The notes below the pieces were generated by a model that was not told the DNA's origin, ran no database searches, and was given only the letters and a program-made list of their open reading frames with translations. This document shows, piece by piece, positions 31,693 through 41,485 of a stretch of 64,000 bases of DNA. The stretch comes from Shewanella sp. HN-41. GTDB lineage: Bacteria > Pseudomonadota > Gammaproteobacteria > Enterobacterales > Shewanellaceae. Each line of letters opens with the position of its first letter. Within the stretch, counting starts at the first letter, position 1. Location: the NCBI RefSeq assembly GCF_000217915.1, contig NZ_AFOZ01000031.1, positions 1 through 64,000 on the forward strand, read 5' to 3'. Made by a program: the position numbers and the translations under genes.

Positions 31693-31782
31693 GCAGGGTA
31701 TCGGTCAGCAGGCCCTCTGTGCCGTGGATGGAGGTGGCTCTCTCAGGGAAGAGTAATGCCGTGCCTGCGTCCGATATCCTGC
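31693..31782. other. long structured element between LysR and the FNT-CBS gene
   Basis: Left arm GCAGGGTATCGG (31693-31704) pairs with CCGATATCCTGC (31771-31782) in 11 of 12 positions. Inside them GCAGGC (31708-31713) pairs perfectly with GCCTGC (31763-31768). Between these, CTCTCTCAGGGAAGAG and GCC/GGC can form smaller hairpins. There is no ORF and no T run on either strand. It could be a structured 3' end of one of the two convergent genes, an RNA of its own, or a relic. I could not match it to a known RNA family. Confidence 0.55.
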
Positions 31783-31809
31783 GATCTAGCATAATGAGGA
31801 ATCCGCTAT

Positions 31810-33408
31810 TTAGTCATAGAATGCCTCACACACCACCTTAGCGATGTGCTCTCGGTTTATCATGCCGCATAACTGGCCTTGCTCTATCACAGGATATGCA
31901 CTAGGTCGGCTAGATGATGCATGGCGTAATCGCTCCTCGTAGCTTTGGTAGCTGCTTGCGAGCATCAATCCCGTATCCGTCACAGGGAATAGTTTCTGGC
32001 GATCGACAACCATCAGTTCAATTAAGGCATCGAGGGGATCCTTAGGGGATACAGTTAACACTTCGGTTTGCATTAAGTCCCCGACCTTGTCAGGAACACC
32101 CCGGGTAAATTCCTGCGCCCAAAGACTACGCAGTAAGTCCTGTTGTGAAATAAATCCCACTAGAGCGTGTTTATTATCGACAACAGGCGCACAACGCACT
32201 TGAGCCTCACTCAACACCTTCAATCCGAAATACACAGATTGATCAGCGTTCAGGGTGATAGGCGCAGGGTCCATCACATCACTCACACGCATTTTAGGGA
32301 TAGGCTTTGAAGTCACTTTTGCATTTAACATAATAGATTGTTCTCCAGTTGATACAGTTTGAATATAAGGCTCAAAAATATTGGCAGGCTGACACTGAGT
32401 CGACATTGCCGTACATGACACTGGGCAAGTCGTCGAGGGGTGCGCCAAAGGATTAACAAGGGTTAACTTAGGGTGATCAATATTCGGGGTATGCGTTCCT
32501 TTCGCTTGTTCAATCCACCAGTAACCCAATCCAACCAAGATCCCACCGCCAACGATGTTGCCGAGGGTGACGGGTATGAGATTATTAAGAATAAAGTGGC
32601 TGATAGTTAAATCATTGAATTGAGAGGCTTCAACGCCAATCGAAGTGAAAAATGACGGCTCGGCAAAGGTGTGAATGGCGATGCCTAAAGGCACCATAAA
32701 CAAGTTAGCAATACTGTGTTCAAAGCCACTACTCACAAACATGGCCACGGGTAACATCAATAAAATCGCTTTAGTTAAGGCATCACGACTGGCAAAAGTC
32801 ATCCATACCCCTAAGCACACCAACATGTTACAGAGGATGCCTAGGCTAAATGCCTGCAACCAACTATGGTGTAATTTATGCTGAGCAATCGTTAGGGCAT
32901 TAAGCCCCCATAATCCCCCATCGAGCTGATACATACGGGCTGACATAATCAACAACAACATCAACATAGCACCGAGCAAGTTACCTAAATACACCCGCCC
33001 CCAACACATGCCCAACTGTTTGCTAGTGACTCGCCTCTGTGCCCAAGCGACTGAACTCAGCACTGTGCTAGTAAAGAGCTCCCCACCACAGATCACCACC
33101 AGCATTAACCCTAAGCTAAATGCCAATCCCCCCACTAAACGTACTAACCCCCACGCACTTCCCGCAGCCCCTGTGGTGACCGTGATATAGAACACAAAGG
33201 CCAAAGCGATAAAGGCCCCAGCAAATGCGGCCAACCCAAAGGATTGCCACACCGATTTAACGATCTTACTTTGGCCATAGTATTCAGCTTGTTGATAGAG
33301 ACTAGGCTTATCGGCGTCACTCTTTCCGCGTTGACCTTGAGTCGATACTAGCGCTGGGTTTAAGTGCCGTGGCGCCCCCATGCGAGCATCATAGTGTGAT
33401 GCTTTCAT
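31810..33408 (-). CDS. formate/nitrite channel fused to CBS domains
   Basis: A 532-residue fusion. Residues about 30-310 are a FocA/NirC-type channel: QAEYYGQSKIVK start, GGELFTSTVLSSV loop, GILCNMLVCLG, and the SSGFEHSIAN segment with the pore His. Such pentamers pass formate or nitrite. A Ser/Thr-rich linker (about 320-375) holds CPVSC and one more Cys six residues later. The C-terminus (about 380-532) has a pair of CBS domains (MRVSDVMDP and LMQTEVLTV), which usually bind adenine nucleotides, so the channel may be gated by energy state. The ATG at 33408 has GGAG nine bases upstream; an in-frame start 15 codons earlier is less likely. Being near pflBA, formate export or re-import is the likely role. 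Confidence 0.88.
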   Translation of the reverse strand: MKASHYDARMGAPRHLNPALVSTQGQRGKSDADKPSLYQQAEYYGQSKIVKSVWQSFGLAAFAGAFIALAFVFYITVTTGAAGSAWGLVRLVGGLAFSLGLMLVVICGGELFTSTVLSSVAWAQRRVTSKQLGMCWGRVYLGNLLGAMLMLLLIMSARMYQLDGGLWGLNALTIAQHKLHHSWLQAFSLGILCNMLVCLGVWMTFASRDALTKAILLMLPVAMFVSSGFEHSIANLFMVPLGIAIHTFAEPSFFTSIGVEASQFNDLTISHFILNNLIPVTLGNIVGGGILVGLGYWWIEQAKGTHTPNIDHPKLTLVNPLAHPSTTCPVSCTAMSTQCQPANIFEPYIQTVSTGEQSIMLNAKVTSKPIPKMRVSDVMDPAPITLNADQSVYFGLKVLSEAQVRCAPVVDNKHALVGFISQQDLLRSLWAQEFTRGVPDKVGDLMQTEVLTVSPKDPLDALIELMVVDRQKLFPVTDTGLMLASSYQSYEERLRHASSSRPSAYPVIEQGQLCGMINREHIAKVVCEAFYD

Positions 33409-34121
33409 GTTATTGCGCTCCAACGTTGAGTAATGCCCTAACAAATCCCGCACACAACATAAGTTTCTCCAGTAATTTCATTGCTCTGTGAATCGTTCAC
33501 TCAAACAATACGCTGAAGACTTGCTCAATAAAATTGGATAATAATGATGACAACCATCAAAAACACTGATGAACCGTCGTATCATAAAAGCAGATGTTAA
33601 GAATTAAACCAAAAATCAACAAATTATTTAAATAATTGTTTTAAATGGATAATTTCAATCTTAAATGTAAGGGGTGCAAAAACATATTGAATAATACTCA
33701 GGGTAAAGGTGGATGCGCGTATAACGCCTTATCTTGCTCAACGTCTAAATAGGGATAACTGACAAGGCAATACACTCAATACCAGCCCATTATCAGCCCA
33801 ACTGATAGACAAAAGCCCTTACTCAATCGAGCTGGCAATTTTAGTGATACATCACACTTACCCCGGCAAGCATAGCGATCTAATGCTCATTAGCGTGTCA
33901 CTTTTCAGAACGACTCTCGTTTTTGCATCGTTTCGTAGGGCAACAACACAAAATGGATAACAAATGTGATCAATAGGTAACGCAATATGCGTGCCTAAGC
34001 GTCAACTTTTCATATTCGCCCGTCTAAGTTGTTAAGTGCCTCCCAATTCACTAAAACAGCCATTTCAGATTTATTGATACCTAGTGATGGGACTAGACTC
34101 TTATGTTAAGATTTATAAGGT
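33409..34121. other. long divergent intergenic region
   Basis: About 900 bases (to 34321) between the divergent FNT-CBS and permease genes with no convincing ORF. GTGAA-TCG-TTCAC (33488-33500) is a short palindrome that differs from CRP because the spacer is one base too short. TTCATC-AAAT-GATGAA (34275-34290) is a second palindrome 32 bases before the permease ATG. The region probably holds two promoters with several sites. Confidence 0.5.
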
Positions 34122-34141
34122 AAATTGGTCTTACCAATTTA
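34121..34141. promoter_or_regulatory. PdhR/LldR-type operator upstream of the DUF3360-like gene
   Basis: A perfect 21-bp palindrome with core AATTGGTCTTACCAATT. The half-site TTGGT and three-base centre match the operators of PdhR and LldR, FadR-group GntR regulators that sense pyruvate or lactate. It is 180 bases before the ATG of the permease gene. The same 17-bp sequence occurs before pflB. Confidence 0.7.
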
Positions 34142-34321
34142 GATAATATAAATTTCGATACTATGGGGACTATGTTCAGCACTATTGGTCCACATCGACG
34201 ATAAAAATGTGGCGATTCCTCACTTGTAAGCATGCAAGAAAGGTTTTTGTCGACACCATGAAACACGCTCAGTTTTCATCAAATGATGAATCACAATGTT
34301 CTTTTCGGAGAATGAGAAACT

Positions 34322-35854
34322 ATGTCTGAAACAGTCAATAAAGCAGAAAGTGAAGCCCCAGAGCGCACCTACAGAGAGCTGCACCGTCCAGCTTCTCAGT
34401 TTGTCTCTCGCGAAGCCTATTTAGAGCATGAACTTAAAATCATGAAGCCCAGACGCTGGGGATTAAATTTACCGGGTCGTGATTTTCGTTTTGAATGGGA
34501 AGACCTCGTCCCCGCACTCGCAGGAACCATTGGGATTACAGTGATGTATTCAGCTGTGATGGCCGCATGGGCAGCGGGACTCACTGAGCGTTGGGAGCAC
34601 ATCAACTTAGGCGCAGAGTTCGCCATCCAAGTTGTACGCGTCGAAATGCTTATCCCTGCTTTACTCTTTTGTATCATTAGCTCAGGTTTTATTAATCCTC
34701 GCGCCAACTTAGGTGGTAACCATGGCCCGATGATACCTTTGATTGGTGCCATCGCTCTAGCGGGTGCACATCCCCTTGCCCTCGCAATCCTGATTGGTGT
34801 TTTCGGCTTAATTCTCAGTTATTTCAAAGGAGGATCTCGGCTTGTTAACCTGACAAGTAGTGGTGTGGCAGGAGGATTATTAGTCTTCCTCGGTTTTATG
34901 GGTGCTAAAAGCCAAATCGGCTCACTCTTCGAATGGTCTAGCGGCCTACAGGCAAAACATAGTCTTGATTATTCATTAGGTTATGTGGCGTTTGCTATCT
35001 TGCTGGTCAATGTCATTTTATATGCTTACCTCGCAAAAGTAGGAAAGCGCTGGCTTGCCATTCCACTGTGCTCAATCACAGCAATTGCCTTAGCCTTTGG
35101 CTTAGGGGCCGGACTTGACCTTAAATTTGTTACCGAACCAGGGATCCCTAATCTAAATCCCGTTTATTGGTGGGGTTCTACCGAACATGGATGGCAGTTA
35201 GGTTTACCTAATATGGCACATTTTATCGCTTCGCTGCCCTTTGCCATCCTAGCCGTTGCCATGTGGTCACCCGACTTTTTAGGTCACCGTATTTTCCAAG
35301 AATTGAATTACCCTAAAGGCGCTGAAAAAGTATTAATGGATGTCGATGACACTATGACGACTTGCTCGCTACGCCAAATGATAGGAACAGCAGTGGGTGG
35401 AGGTAACATTACCTCTTCATGGGGCACATATATGATCCCAGCGGCCATCGCAAAACGTCCTATTCCTGCGGGGGCCATTTTACTTGGTAGCCTATGTATC
35501 ATTGTGGCCATCATTGGCTATCCAATGGATGTGACCGTCTGGCGCCCTGTGATGTCTATCGCTCTATTAGTGGGTGTGTTTTTACCCCTGCTAGAAGCGG
35601 GTCTGCAAATGGTCAAAGACAATCTCAGTAGTCAAGCTGCGGGGATCTGTATTTTTGCCTCCTTCGTGGCTAACCCAGTTCTCGCTTGGGCACTCACAAT
35701 GTTATTAGATAACAATGGCCTTATCGGCGATAAAGAGCGTCCAAAGACATTGTCATTTGCCGATCGTATCGTGATTCCAGGGCTGGCATTTGTGATTTGT
35801 CTTGCCGCTATGCTCGCTGTTGGGATGATCGAAGGCATACCTGCACTTCTATAA
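34322..35854 (+). CDS. DUF3360-type integral membrane permease
   Basis: A 510-residue membrane protein with about 12-13 hydrophobic segments and a polar N-terminus (1-60). It looks like the DUF3360 family, which is uncharacterised; the fold is likely the UraA/SulP kind, with the conserved GGNHGPMIPLIGA and GGGNITSSWGTYMIPAA half-helix motifs. Substrate unknown. Placed between the FNT-CBS channel and pflB and preceded by a pyruvate/lactate-type operator, it may move an organic acid such as pyruvate, lactate or formate; that is inference. Ribosome site CGGAGAATGAGAAACT with GGAG eleven bases from the ATG. Confidence 0.75.
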   Translation: MSETVNKAESEAPERTYRELHRPASQFVSREAYLEHELKIMKPRRWGLNLPGRDFRFEWEDLVPALAGTIGITVMYSAVMAAWAAGLTERWEHINLGAEFAIQVVRVEMLIPALLFCIISSGFINPRANLGGNHGPMIPLIGAIALAGAHPLALAILIGVFGLILSYFKGGSRLVNLTSSGVAGGLLVFLGFMGAKSQIGSLFEWSSGLQAKHSLDYSLGYVAFAILLVNVILYAYLAKVGKRWLAIPLCSITAIALAFGLGAGLDLKFVTEPGIPNLNPVYWWGSTEHGWQLGLPNMAHFIASLPFAILAVAMWSPDFLGHRIFQELNYPKGAEKVLMDVDDTMTTCSLRQMIGTAVGGGNITSSWGTYMIPAAIAKRPIPAGAILLGSLCIIVAIIGYPMDVTVWRPVMSIALLVGVFLPLLEAGLQMVKDNLSSQAAGICIFASFVANPVLAWALTMLLDNNGLIGDKERPKTLSFADRIVIPGLAFVICLAAMLAVGMIEGIPALL

Positions 35855-35862
35855 TCCTATGG

Positions 35863-35892
35863 GTGGAGAGTCAACTTTGATTGACTCTCCAC
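35863..35892 (+). terminator. hairpin after the DUF3360-like gene
   Basis: A 12-bp perfect stem GTGGAGAGTCAA / TTGACTCTCCAC with loop CTTTGA, eight bases after the stop. No T run follows, so it may protect the mRNA 3' end or be a weak terminator. Confidence 0.55.
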
Positions 35893-36235
35893 TCGATAAC
35901 TCGCTTCAATATCAATGATACATAGTCAAATAGCTTGAGTTATATAGATTTTTTTATAATAAAGCCCCTTGACTATGTACCCTTGAACTTAACATGACAC
36001 CGACACGCACAAGTTAACCAGCTTGTCGTTACAAGCCTGCGTGATCCTGTATCAATTAAGTTGTTGGGTAGTTTTTTTCCCTATTTTCATTTTGCATCAG
36101 CCGACAATTTGATGCGATGCAATCGAAACTTAGAGGGATAAATGCTACCTCGGTAACAAATTTAGCATTAAGTATTGGCAAACTGACCTGATAATGGTGC
36201 GGACGAATAAGAGCTATGCTAATATTTTTATGGAC

Positions 36236-36252
36236 AATTGGTCTTACCAATT
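36236..36252. promoter_or_regulatory. PdhR/LldR-type operator upstream of pflB
   Basis: AATTGGTCTTACCAATT, the same perfect 17-bp palindrome as at 34123-34139, 226 bases before the pflB ATG. Control of pyruvate formate-lyase by a pyruvate-sensing repressor would make sense. The gap 35893-36477 contains no ORF that looks real. Confidence 0.7.
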
Positions 36253-36328
36253 AACTGATGTTTTACGTATAGCCGATAATCGAACTACGCGAACATTTGC
36301 CCTCTTATCGGATATCAATAAACAGCAT

Positions 36329-36351
36329 TTTTGAAGTGCCTCACTTCAAAA
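36329..36351. promoter_or_regulatory. 23-bp palindrome in the pflB leader
   Basis: TTTTGAAGTG, centre CCT, then the exact complement CACTTCAAAA. It sits 126 bases before the pflB ATG. I do not know a regulator with this site; it does not fit CRP, FNR, ArcA or the PdhR type. It could also be an RNA hairpin. Confidence 0.6.
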
Positions 36352-36477
36352 CACAGTTCCCATCATAGGGCGTCATCATGAAGGGAGCTTTATTCAGGAA
36401 TGAGCTATTGGCTTTTACTCGCACCACAGAGTGCTTAACGCCAATAACCTTTATCTCAACTAGAAGGTATTAGTACG

Positions 36478-38760
36478 ATGACCGACAAAACTGAACTGTT
36501 TGCCAATGCGTGGGAGGGTTTTACTCCTGGTGATTGGAAATCCGAAGTCAATGTGCGTGACTTTATCCAACAAAACTACGCTCCCTATGAAGGCGACGAA
36601 TCATTTCTAGCCGGTGCCACCCAAGCGACCACGAGCCTGTGGGACAAGGTCATGGAAGGCATTAAACAGGAAAACCGCACTCACGCCCCTGTTGATTTCG
36701 ATACTAAGATGGTCTCCACCATCACTTCCCACGACGCTGGCTACATCAATAAAGAATTAGAAACTATCGTTGGTTTACAAACGGATGCGCCGCTAAAACG
36801 CGCCATGTTGCCCAACGGTGGTATTCGTATGGTGGAAAGCTCCTGCGCCGCATACGATCGCGTGCTGGATGAAGACGTTAAATATGTCTATTCAGAACTG
36901 CGTAAAACCCATAACCAAGGCGTGTTCGATGTTTACACTCCAGAGATTATGGCTTGCCGTAAATCGGGCGTATTAACGGGTTTACCCGATGCCTATGGTC
37001 GTGGCCGTATCATTGGCGACTATCGCCGCGTCGCACTCTACGGTATCGATTACCTAATGAAAGATAAATTTGCCCAATTTAGCTCACTGCAGGCGCAGTT
37101 TGAAGCGGGTGAAGATTTATCCAGCGTTATTCAATTACGCGAAGAAATTGCCGAGCAACACCGCGCACTAGGCCAAATGAAGAAAATGGCCGCTAAATAC
37201 GGTTTCGATATTTCTCGCCCAGCGACTAACGCAAAAGAAGCGATCCAGTGGACTTACTTCGGTTACTTAGCCGCAGTGAAGAGCCAAAACGGCGCTGCCA
37301 TGTCATTAGGCCGTACTTCTTCTTTCCTCGATATCTATATTGAGCGCGATCTGAAAAATGGCACTTTAACTGAGCAACAAGCTCAGGAAATGATTGACCA
37401 TTTCGTGATGAAACTGCGTATGGTTCGCTTCCTACGCACCCCAGAATACGATGAACTGTTCTCCGGCGACCCAATTTGGGCGACTGAATCAATCGGCGGT
37501 ATGGGCTTAGACGGTCGTACGTTAGTGACTAAATCAAGCTTCCGTTTCTTGAACACCCTTTACACTATGGGCCCAAGCCCAGAGCCAAACATCACAGTAC
37601 TGTGGTCAGATAAACTGCCCATCGGTTTCAAAAAGTACTGCGCGAAAGTGTCTATCGACACTAGCTCAATCCAATATGAAAACGATGACTTAATGCGTCC
37701 AGATTTCCAATCTGACGATTACGCTATCGCCTGTTGTGTAAGCCCTATGGTTGTGGGTAAACATATGCAGTTCTTCGGTGCCCGCGCCAACTTAGCCAAA
37801 ACTATGTTGTATGCAATTAACGGTGGCGTTGACGAAAAACTGAAAATCCAAATCGCGCCAAAAGCCGACCCAATCACAGATGAAGTGCTCAACTTTGACG
37901 ACGTGATGAATCGCTTAGACGGTTTAATGGATTGGTTAGCGACGCAATATGTCACGGCACTAAACTCAATCCATTACATGCACGACAAGTACTCCTACGA
38001 AGCGGCGCTGATGGCACTGCACGACAGAGACGTACGTCGCACTATGGCTTGTGGTATTGCGGGGCTTTCTATCGCAGCCGACTCACTGTCAGCCATCAAG
38101 TTCGCCACAGTTAAACCGGTGCGTGATGAAAATGGCATTGCCGTTGATTTCGAGATCAGCGGTGACTATCCAAAATTTGGTAACAACGACCCACGTGTTG
38201 ACGATATCGCCTGTGACTTAGTCGAGCGTTTTATGGCGAAAATTCGCGACCGTAAAATGTACCGCAATGCGATCCCAACGCAGTCAATTCTCACCATCAC
38301 CTCAAACGTGGTTTATGGTAAGAAAACAGGTAATACCCCCGATGGCCGTCGTTCAGGAGCACCATTTGCACCGGGTGCAAACCCTATGCATGGCCGCGAT
38401 GAAAAAGGCGCAATCGCTTCATTAACTTCAGTGGCTAAACTGCCATTTGCCCACGCTCAAGACGGTATCTCTTATACTTTCTCTATCGTGCCAAATGCTT
38501 TAGGTAAAGATGAAGATGGCCGCCGCACTAACTTAGCGGCACTGATGGACGGTTATTTTACCCATAACGAAGGACATGAAGGTGGCCAACACTTGAACGT
38601 CAACGTGATGAACCGCGAAATGCTTGAGGATGCTGTCATCAACCCAGACAAGTACCCGCAGCTCACTATCCGTGTTTCTGGCTACGCAGTGCGCTTTAAC
38701 TCACTGACGCCAGAGCAACAGCAAGATGTGATCACCCGTACTTTCACTAAAGGTCTGTAA
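36478..38760 (+). CDS. pflB: pyruvate formate-lyase
   Basis: A 760-residue glycyl-radical enzyme that splits pyruvate with CoA into acetyl-CoA and formate under anaerobic conditions. The catalytic pair C419-C420 is in IACCVSPM, and the radical glycine is G735 in RVSGYAVRF near the C-terminus. Length equals E. coli PflB. It is followed by its activase. The chain with ackA and pta downstream then makes acetate and ATP, and the channel upstream moves formate. Upstream sites for a pyruvate-type regulator and a second palindrome are described separately. Confidence 0.98.
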   Translation: MTDKTELFANAWEGFTPGDWKSEVNVRDFIQQNYAPYEGDESFLAGATQATTSLWDKVMEGIKQENRTHAPVDFDTKMVSTITSHDAGYINKELETIVGLQTDAPLKRAMLPNGGIRMVESSCAAYDRVLDEDVKYVYSELRKTHNQGVFDVYTPEIMACRKSGVLTGLPDAYGRGRIIGDYRRVALYGIDYLMKDKFAQFSSLQAQFEAGEDLSSVIQLREEIAEQHRALGQMKKMAAKYGFDISRPATNAKEAIQWTYFGYLAAVKSQNGAAMSLGRTSSFLDIYIERDLKNGTLTEQQAQEMIDHFVMKLRMVRFLRTPEYDELFSGDPIWATESIGGMGLDGRTLVTKSSFRFLNTLYTMGPSPEPNITVLWSDKLPIGFKKYCAKVSIDTSSIQYENDDLMRPDFQSDDYAIACCVSPMVVGKHMQFFGARANLAKTMLYAINGGVDEKLKIQIAPKADPITDEVLNFDDVMNRLDGLMDWLATQYVTALNSIHYMHDKYSYEAALMALHDRDVRRTMACGIAGLSIAADSLSAIKFATVKPVRDENGIAVDFEISGDYPKFGNNDPRVDDIACDLVERFMAKIRDRKMYRNAIPTQSILTITSNVVYGKKTGNTPDGRRSGAPFAPGANPMHGRDEKGAIASLTSVAKLPFAHAQDGISYTFSIVPNALGKDEDGRRTNLAALMDGYFTHNEGHEGGQHLNVNVMNREMLEDAVINPDKYPQLTIRVSGYAVRFNSLTPEQQQDVITRTFTKGL

Positions 38761-38762
38761 AC

Positions 38763-38810
38763 TAAATTAGGTAAGGCTGTAGTACAATGTACTGCAGCCT
38801 CACTAATTTA
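38763..38810 (+). other. pflB-pflA intergenic hairpin
   Basis: A 12-bp stem (38774-38785 with 38789-38800, one G-T pair) with loop AAT, flanked by TAAATTAG (38763-38770) and its perfect complement CTAATTTA (38803-38810), which lengthens the hairpin. It fills almost the whole 63-base gap. There is no T run, so it is likely an mRNA stability or processing structure that lets pflB be made in excess over pflA. Confidence 0.7.
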
Positions 38811-38823
38811 AACAGGAGTCACA

Positions 38824-39564
38824 ATGGCAGTTACCGGTCGGATCCACTCGGTGGAATCCTTTGGCACAGTAGATGGTCCAGGCATACGGTTTATCACCTT
38901 TATGCAAGGCTGTTTAATGCGCTGCCAATATTGCCACAACCGTGATACTTGGGATCTTGATGGTGGCAAGGAAGTTCAGGTCGATGAGTTAATGAGTCAA
39001 ATTATTAGCTATCGACCTTTTCTCGATGCCAGTAATGGCGGCGTCACCGCCAGCGGTGGAGAAGCCATTTTACAGGCTGAATTCGTCGCCGAATTATTTA
39101 AGGCCTGTAAAAAAGAAGGTATTCACACTTGCTTAGATACCAATGGTTTTGTGCGTAAGTATACGCCCATTATCGACGAGTTACTGGACCATACCGATTT
39201 AGTCCTGCTCGATATCAAGCAAATGAATGACGACAAACATATAGAGTTAACTAAGGTCAGCAATCACAGAACATTGCAGTTTGCGCAGTATCTGGCCAAA
39301 CGCAATCAGCCGACTTGGATACGCTATGTGGTGGTGGGTGGATTTACCGAGGATGAAGCATCGGCATTACAGCTAGCCGAGTTTATCAAGCCCATGAAAA
39401 ACGTTGAAAAGGTAGAATTACTGCCCTACCACGAACTCGGTAAACACAAATGGGAAGCCATGGGAGAAACCTATCAACTCGATGGCGTATCACCACCGAG
39501 CCGAGAGACCATGGAAAAAATCAAAGCCGTTTTTGCTCGGCAAGGGATAAATGCGGTTTATTAG
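38824..39564 (+). CDS. pflA: pyruvate formate-lyase activating enzyme
   Basis: A 246-residue radical SAM enzyme that makes the glycyl radical on PflB. It has the cluster motif CxxxCxxC at C30, C34 and C37 ([13 protein letters not shown]) and the SAM-binding GGV-type motif TASGGEA. Length equals E. coli PflA. The ribosome site AGGAG is six bases from the ATG. It is in the same direction as pflB and downstream of the intergenic hairpin. Confidence 0.97.
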   Translation: MAVTGRIHSVESFGTVDGPGIRFITFMQGCLMRCQYCHNRDTWDLDGGKEVQVDELMSQIISYRPFLDASNGGVTASGGEAILQAEFVAELFKACKKEGIHTCLDTNGFVRKYTPIIDELLDHTDLVLLDIKQMNDDKHIELTKVSNHRTLQFAQYLAKRNQPTWIRYVVVGGFTEDEASALQLAEFIKPMKNVEKVELLPYHELGKHKWEAMGETYQLDGVSPPSRETMEKIKAVFARQGINAVY

Positions 39565-39579
39565 GACGCCAAGGGAGGC

Positions 39580-40023
39580 TTAAAGCTCCTCCCAATAACT
39601 GGCATCTAAGCGCTCAAAGGCTATTTTTAAGATGAGCGCCATATCGAGGTAACACGCCTTAGCGCCCAAGGATTGGCAATGAATGCCCATGGCAGACAAT
39701 TTCGCACTCAACTGATTACTCCAGTCGAACAGCGATAACGGTAATGGATGGCGCGCACGCCAGCCTAACCACAATAAGCCCTGCAGCGGCAGGCTGATAA
39801 AAAACAACGCGATAGTGAGGGCTTGGGGTAAAAACGCCCAACCATAGGTATACAACTGACTCACACTCGCCAAAATCGCCAGCACTGGCATCACCAGAAT
39901 GGCAAGCTGAGTGGCGCGTACCACCCGATACTCAGGAAAATACAAACCCAGTTGTCTAACCATAGGCCAAGTCTTCATATAACGACGACCGTCACCTAAG
40001 GTTTTGAGAATATTGATACTCAA
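39580..40023 (-). CDS. yfbV: YfbV-family (UPF0208/DUF412) membrane protein
   Basis: A 147-residue inner-membrane protein with two hydrophobic segments (about 37-60 and 67-85) and the family core YMKTWP, PLQGLLWLGWR. I use the TTG at 40021-40023, which follows AGGTG by seven bases and gives a protein of E. coli YfbV size (about 150); earlier ATGs (40062, 40119) would add residues without family likeness. In E. coli yfbV is likewise divergent from ackA. YfbV is thought to act in keeping the Ter macrodomain in place; that role here is inference. Confidence 0.85.
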   Translation of the reverse strand: MSINILKTLGDGRRYMKTWPMVRQLGLYFPEYRVVRATQLAILVMPVLAILASVSQLYTYGWAFLPQALTIALFFISLPLQGLLWLGWRARHPLPLSLFDWSNQLSAKLSAMGIHCQSLGAKACYLDMALILKIAFERLDASYWEEL

Positions 40024-40163
40024 TTTTAGACACCTACAACAGAGGAACACTGCTTTTACCATAGCACAATCTGGCACTACGCCCCAAGACTGTGATGGCA
40101 AATACTCAAGCGTTCCCAAGATTTTGAATCGTTAACTTAAACACAATGGCAAAAGGTTTACAC

Positions 40164-41363
40164 ATGTCTAATAAACTGGTTTTAGTACTCAATTGCGGTA
40201 GCTCTTCACTCAAATTTGCCGTCATTGACGCGCAAACAGGTGACGATCAGATCTCTGGCCTAGCCGAGTGTTTTGGCTTAGAAGACTCACGCATTAAATG
40301 GAAAATCAATGGCGAAAAGCATGAGTCCTCCTTAGGTGCTTTCACCGCTCACCGCGAAGCCGTTGAATTTATCGTCAATAAAATCCTCGCAGGTCAACCC
40401 GAATTAGCGGCACAAATTCAAGCCGTGGGTCATCGTATCGTACACGGTGGTGAAAAGTTCACCCGTTCAGTGATTATCGACGAACATGTGATCAAAGGCA
40501 TTGAAGAGTGTTCATCACTGGCACCATTACATAACCCAGCCCACCTTATCGGTATCCGCGCGGCCATTGCTTCTTTCCCTAAACTGCCACAAGTCGCTGT
40601 GTTTGATACCGCATTCCACCAAAGCATGCCAGAGCGCGCTTTTATCTATGCCCTGCCTTATAAATTGTACCGCGAGCATGGTATCCGCCGTTATGGCATG
40701 CACGGCACTAGCCATTTATTCGTTAGCCGCGAAGCGGCAAAAATGCTTAACAAACCCTTAGCTGAAACCAATGTGATCTGTGCGCATTTAGGTAACGGTG
40801 CCTCAGTGACTGCGGTTAAAGGTGGTAAGAGTGTCGACACTTCTATGGGACTCACTCCGCTCGAAGGCTTAGTCATGGGCACTCGTTGTGGTGATATCGA
40901 CCCATCCATCATCTACCACTTAGTGCACCAACTCGGTTACACACTGGAAGAAGTCAACAATCTGATGAACAAGCAAAGTGGTCTGCTCGGGATCTCTGAG
41001 CTGACCAACGATTGCCGCGGCATCGAAGAAGGTTACGCCGACGGCCATAAAGGCGCGACCTTAGCCTTAGAAATCTTCTGTTACCGCTTAGCTAAGTACA
41101 TCGCCTCTTACACTGTACCACTGGGCCGTTTAGATGCGCTCGTCTTTACTGGCGGCATTGGTGAAAACTCAGAATTAATTCGTACAAAAGTGCTCAACCT
41201 ATTAGAAATATTCAATTTCCATGTCGATAGCGAACGTAATAAGGCGGCTCGCTTCGGTAAAAAAGGCATCATCACTCAGGATAACAGCACAGTGGCCATG
41301 GTGATCCCGACTAATGAAGAGTGGGTTATCGCCGAAGACTCCATTACACTGATCAACAAATAA
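40164..41363 (+). CDS. ackA: acetate kinase
   Basis: A 399-residue enzyme that makes ATP and acetate from acetyl phosphate. It has the ASKHA motifs [14 protein letters not shown] at the start, [14 protein letters not shown] and [12 protein letters not shown] near the C-terminus. An in-frame ATG six codons earlier exists, but AAAGG seven bases before the ATG at 40164 and the family length choose the later start. It is followed by a hairpin and then pta, and divergent from yfbV. Confidence 0.98.
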   Translation: MSNKLVLVLNCGSSSLKFAVIDAQTGDDQISGLAECFGLEDSRIKWKINGEKHESSLGAFTAHREAVEFIVNKILAGQPELAAQIQAVGHRIVHGGEKFTRSVIIDEHVIKGIEECSSLAPLHNPAHLIGIRAAIASFPKLPQVAVFDTAFHQSMPERAFIYALPYKLYREHGIRRYGMHGTSHLFVSREAAKMLNKPLAETNVICAHLGNGASVTAVKGGKSVDTSMGLTPLEGLVMGTRCGDIDPSIIYHLVHQLGYTLEEVNNLMNKQSGLLGISELTNDCRGIEEGYADGHKGATLALEIFCYRLAKYIASYTVPLGRLDALVFTGGIGENSELIRTKVLNLLEIFNFHVDSERNKAARFGKKGIITQDNSTVAMVIPTNEEWVIAEDSITLINK

Positions 41364-41374
41364 TAAGATGATCT

Positions 41375-41402
41375 AAGCCGTTTGCTCACCCAAACGGCTT
41401 TA
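41375..41402 (+). terminator. hairpin between ackA and pta
   Basis: A 10-bp stem AAGCCGTTTG / CAAACGGCTT with loop CTCACC, followed by TATTG. The T run is short, so it may be a partial terminator that lowers pta relative to ackA. Confidence 0.7.
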
Positions 41403-41485
41403 TTGTTAGCGACCTACAGCTAACACATTTACAAGCAATTTCGCAGATATTTATCTGCCAAAAACCATCGAACTTAGAGGTTTTT

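Noticed and set aside
31693..31782. Structured element as an integron attC site or a TPP riboswitch
   Set aside because: No attC core sites (GTTRRRY) are present, and the CTGAGA and GGGAAG pieces are in the wrong order and strand for a TPP riboswitch.
33488..33500. GTGAA-TCG-TTCAC as a CRP site
   Set aside because: The spacing between TGTGA and TCAC is five bases, not the six needed.
36056..36250. Minus-strand 64-residue ORF upstream of pflB
   Set aside because: No ribosome site, no family likeness, and it covers the palindromic operator.
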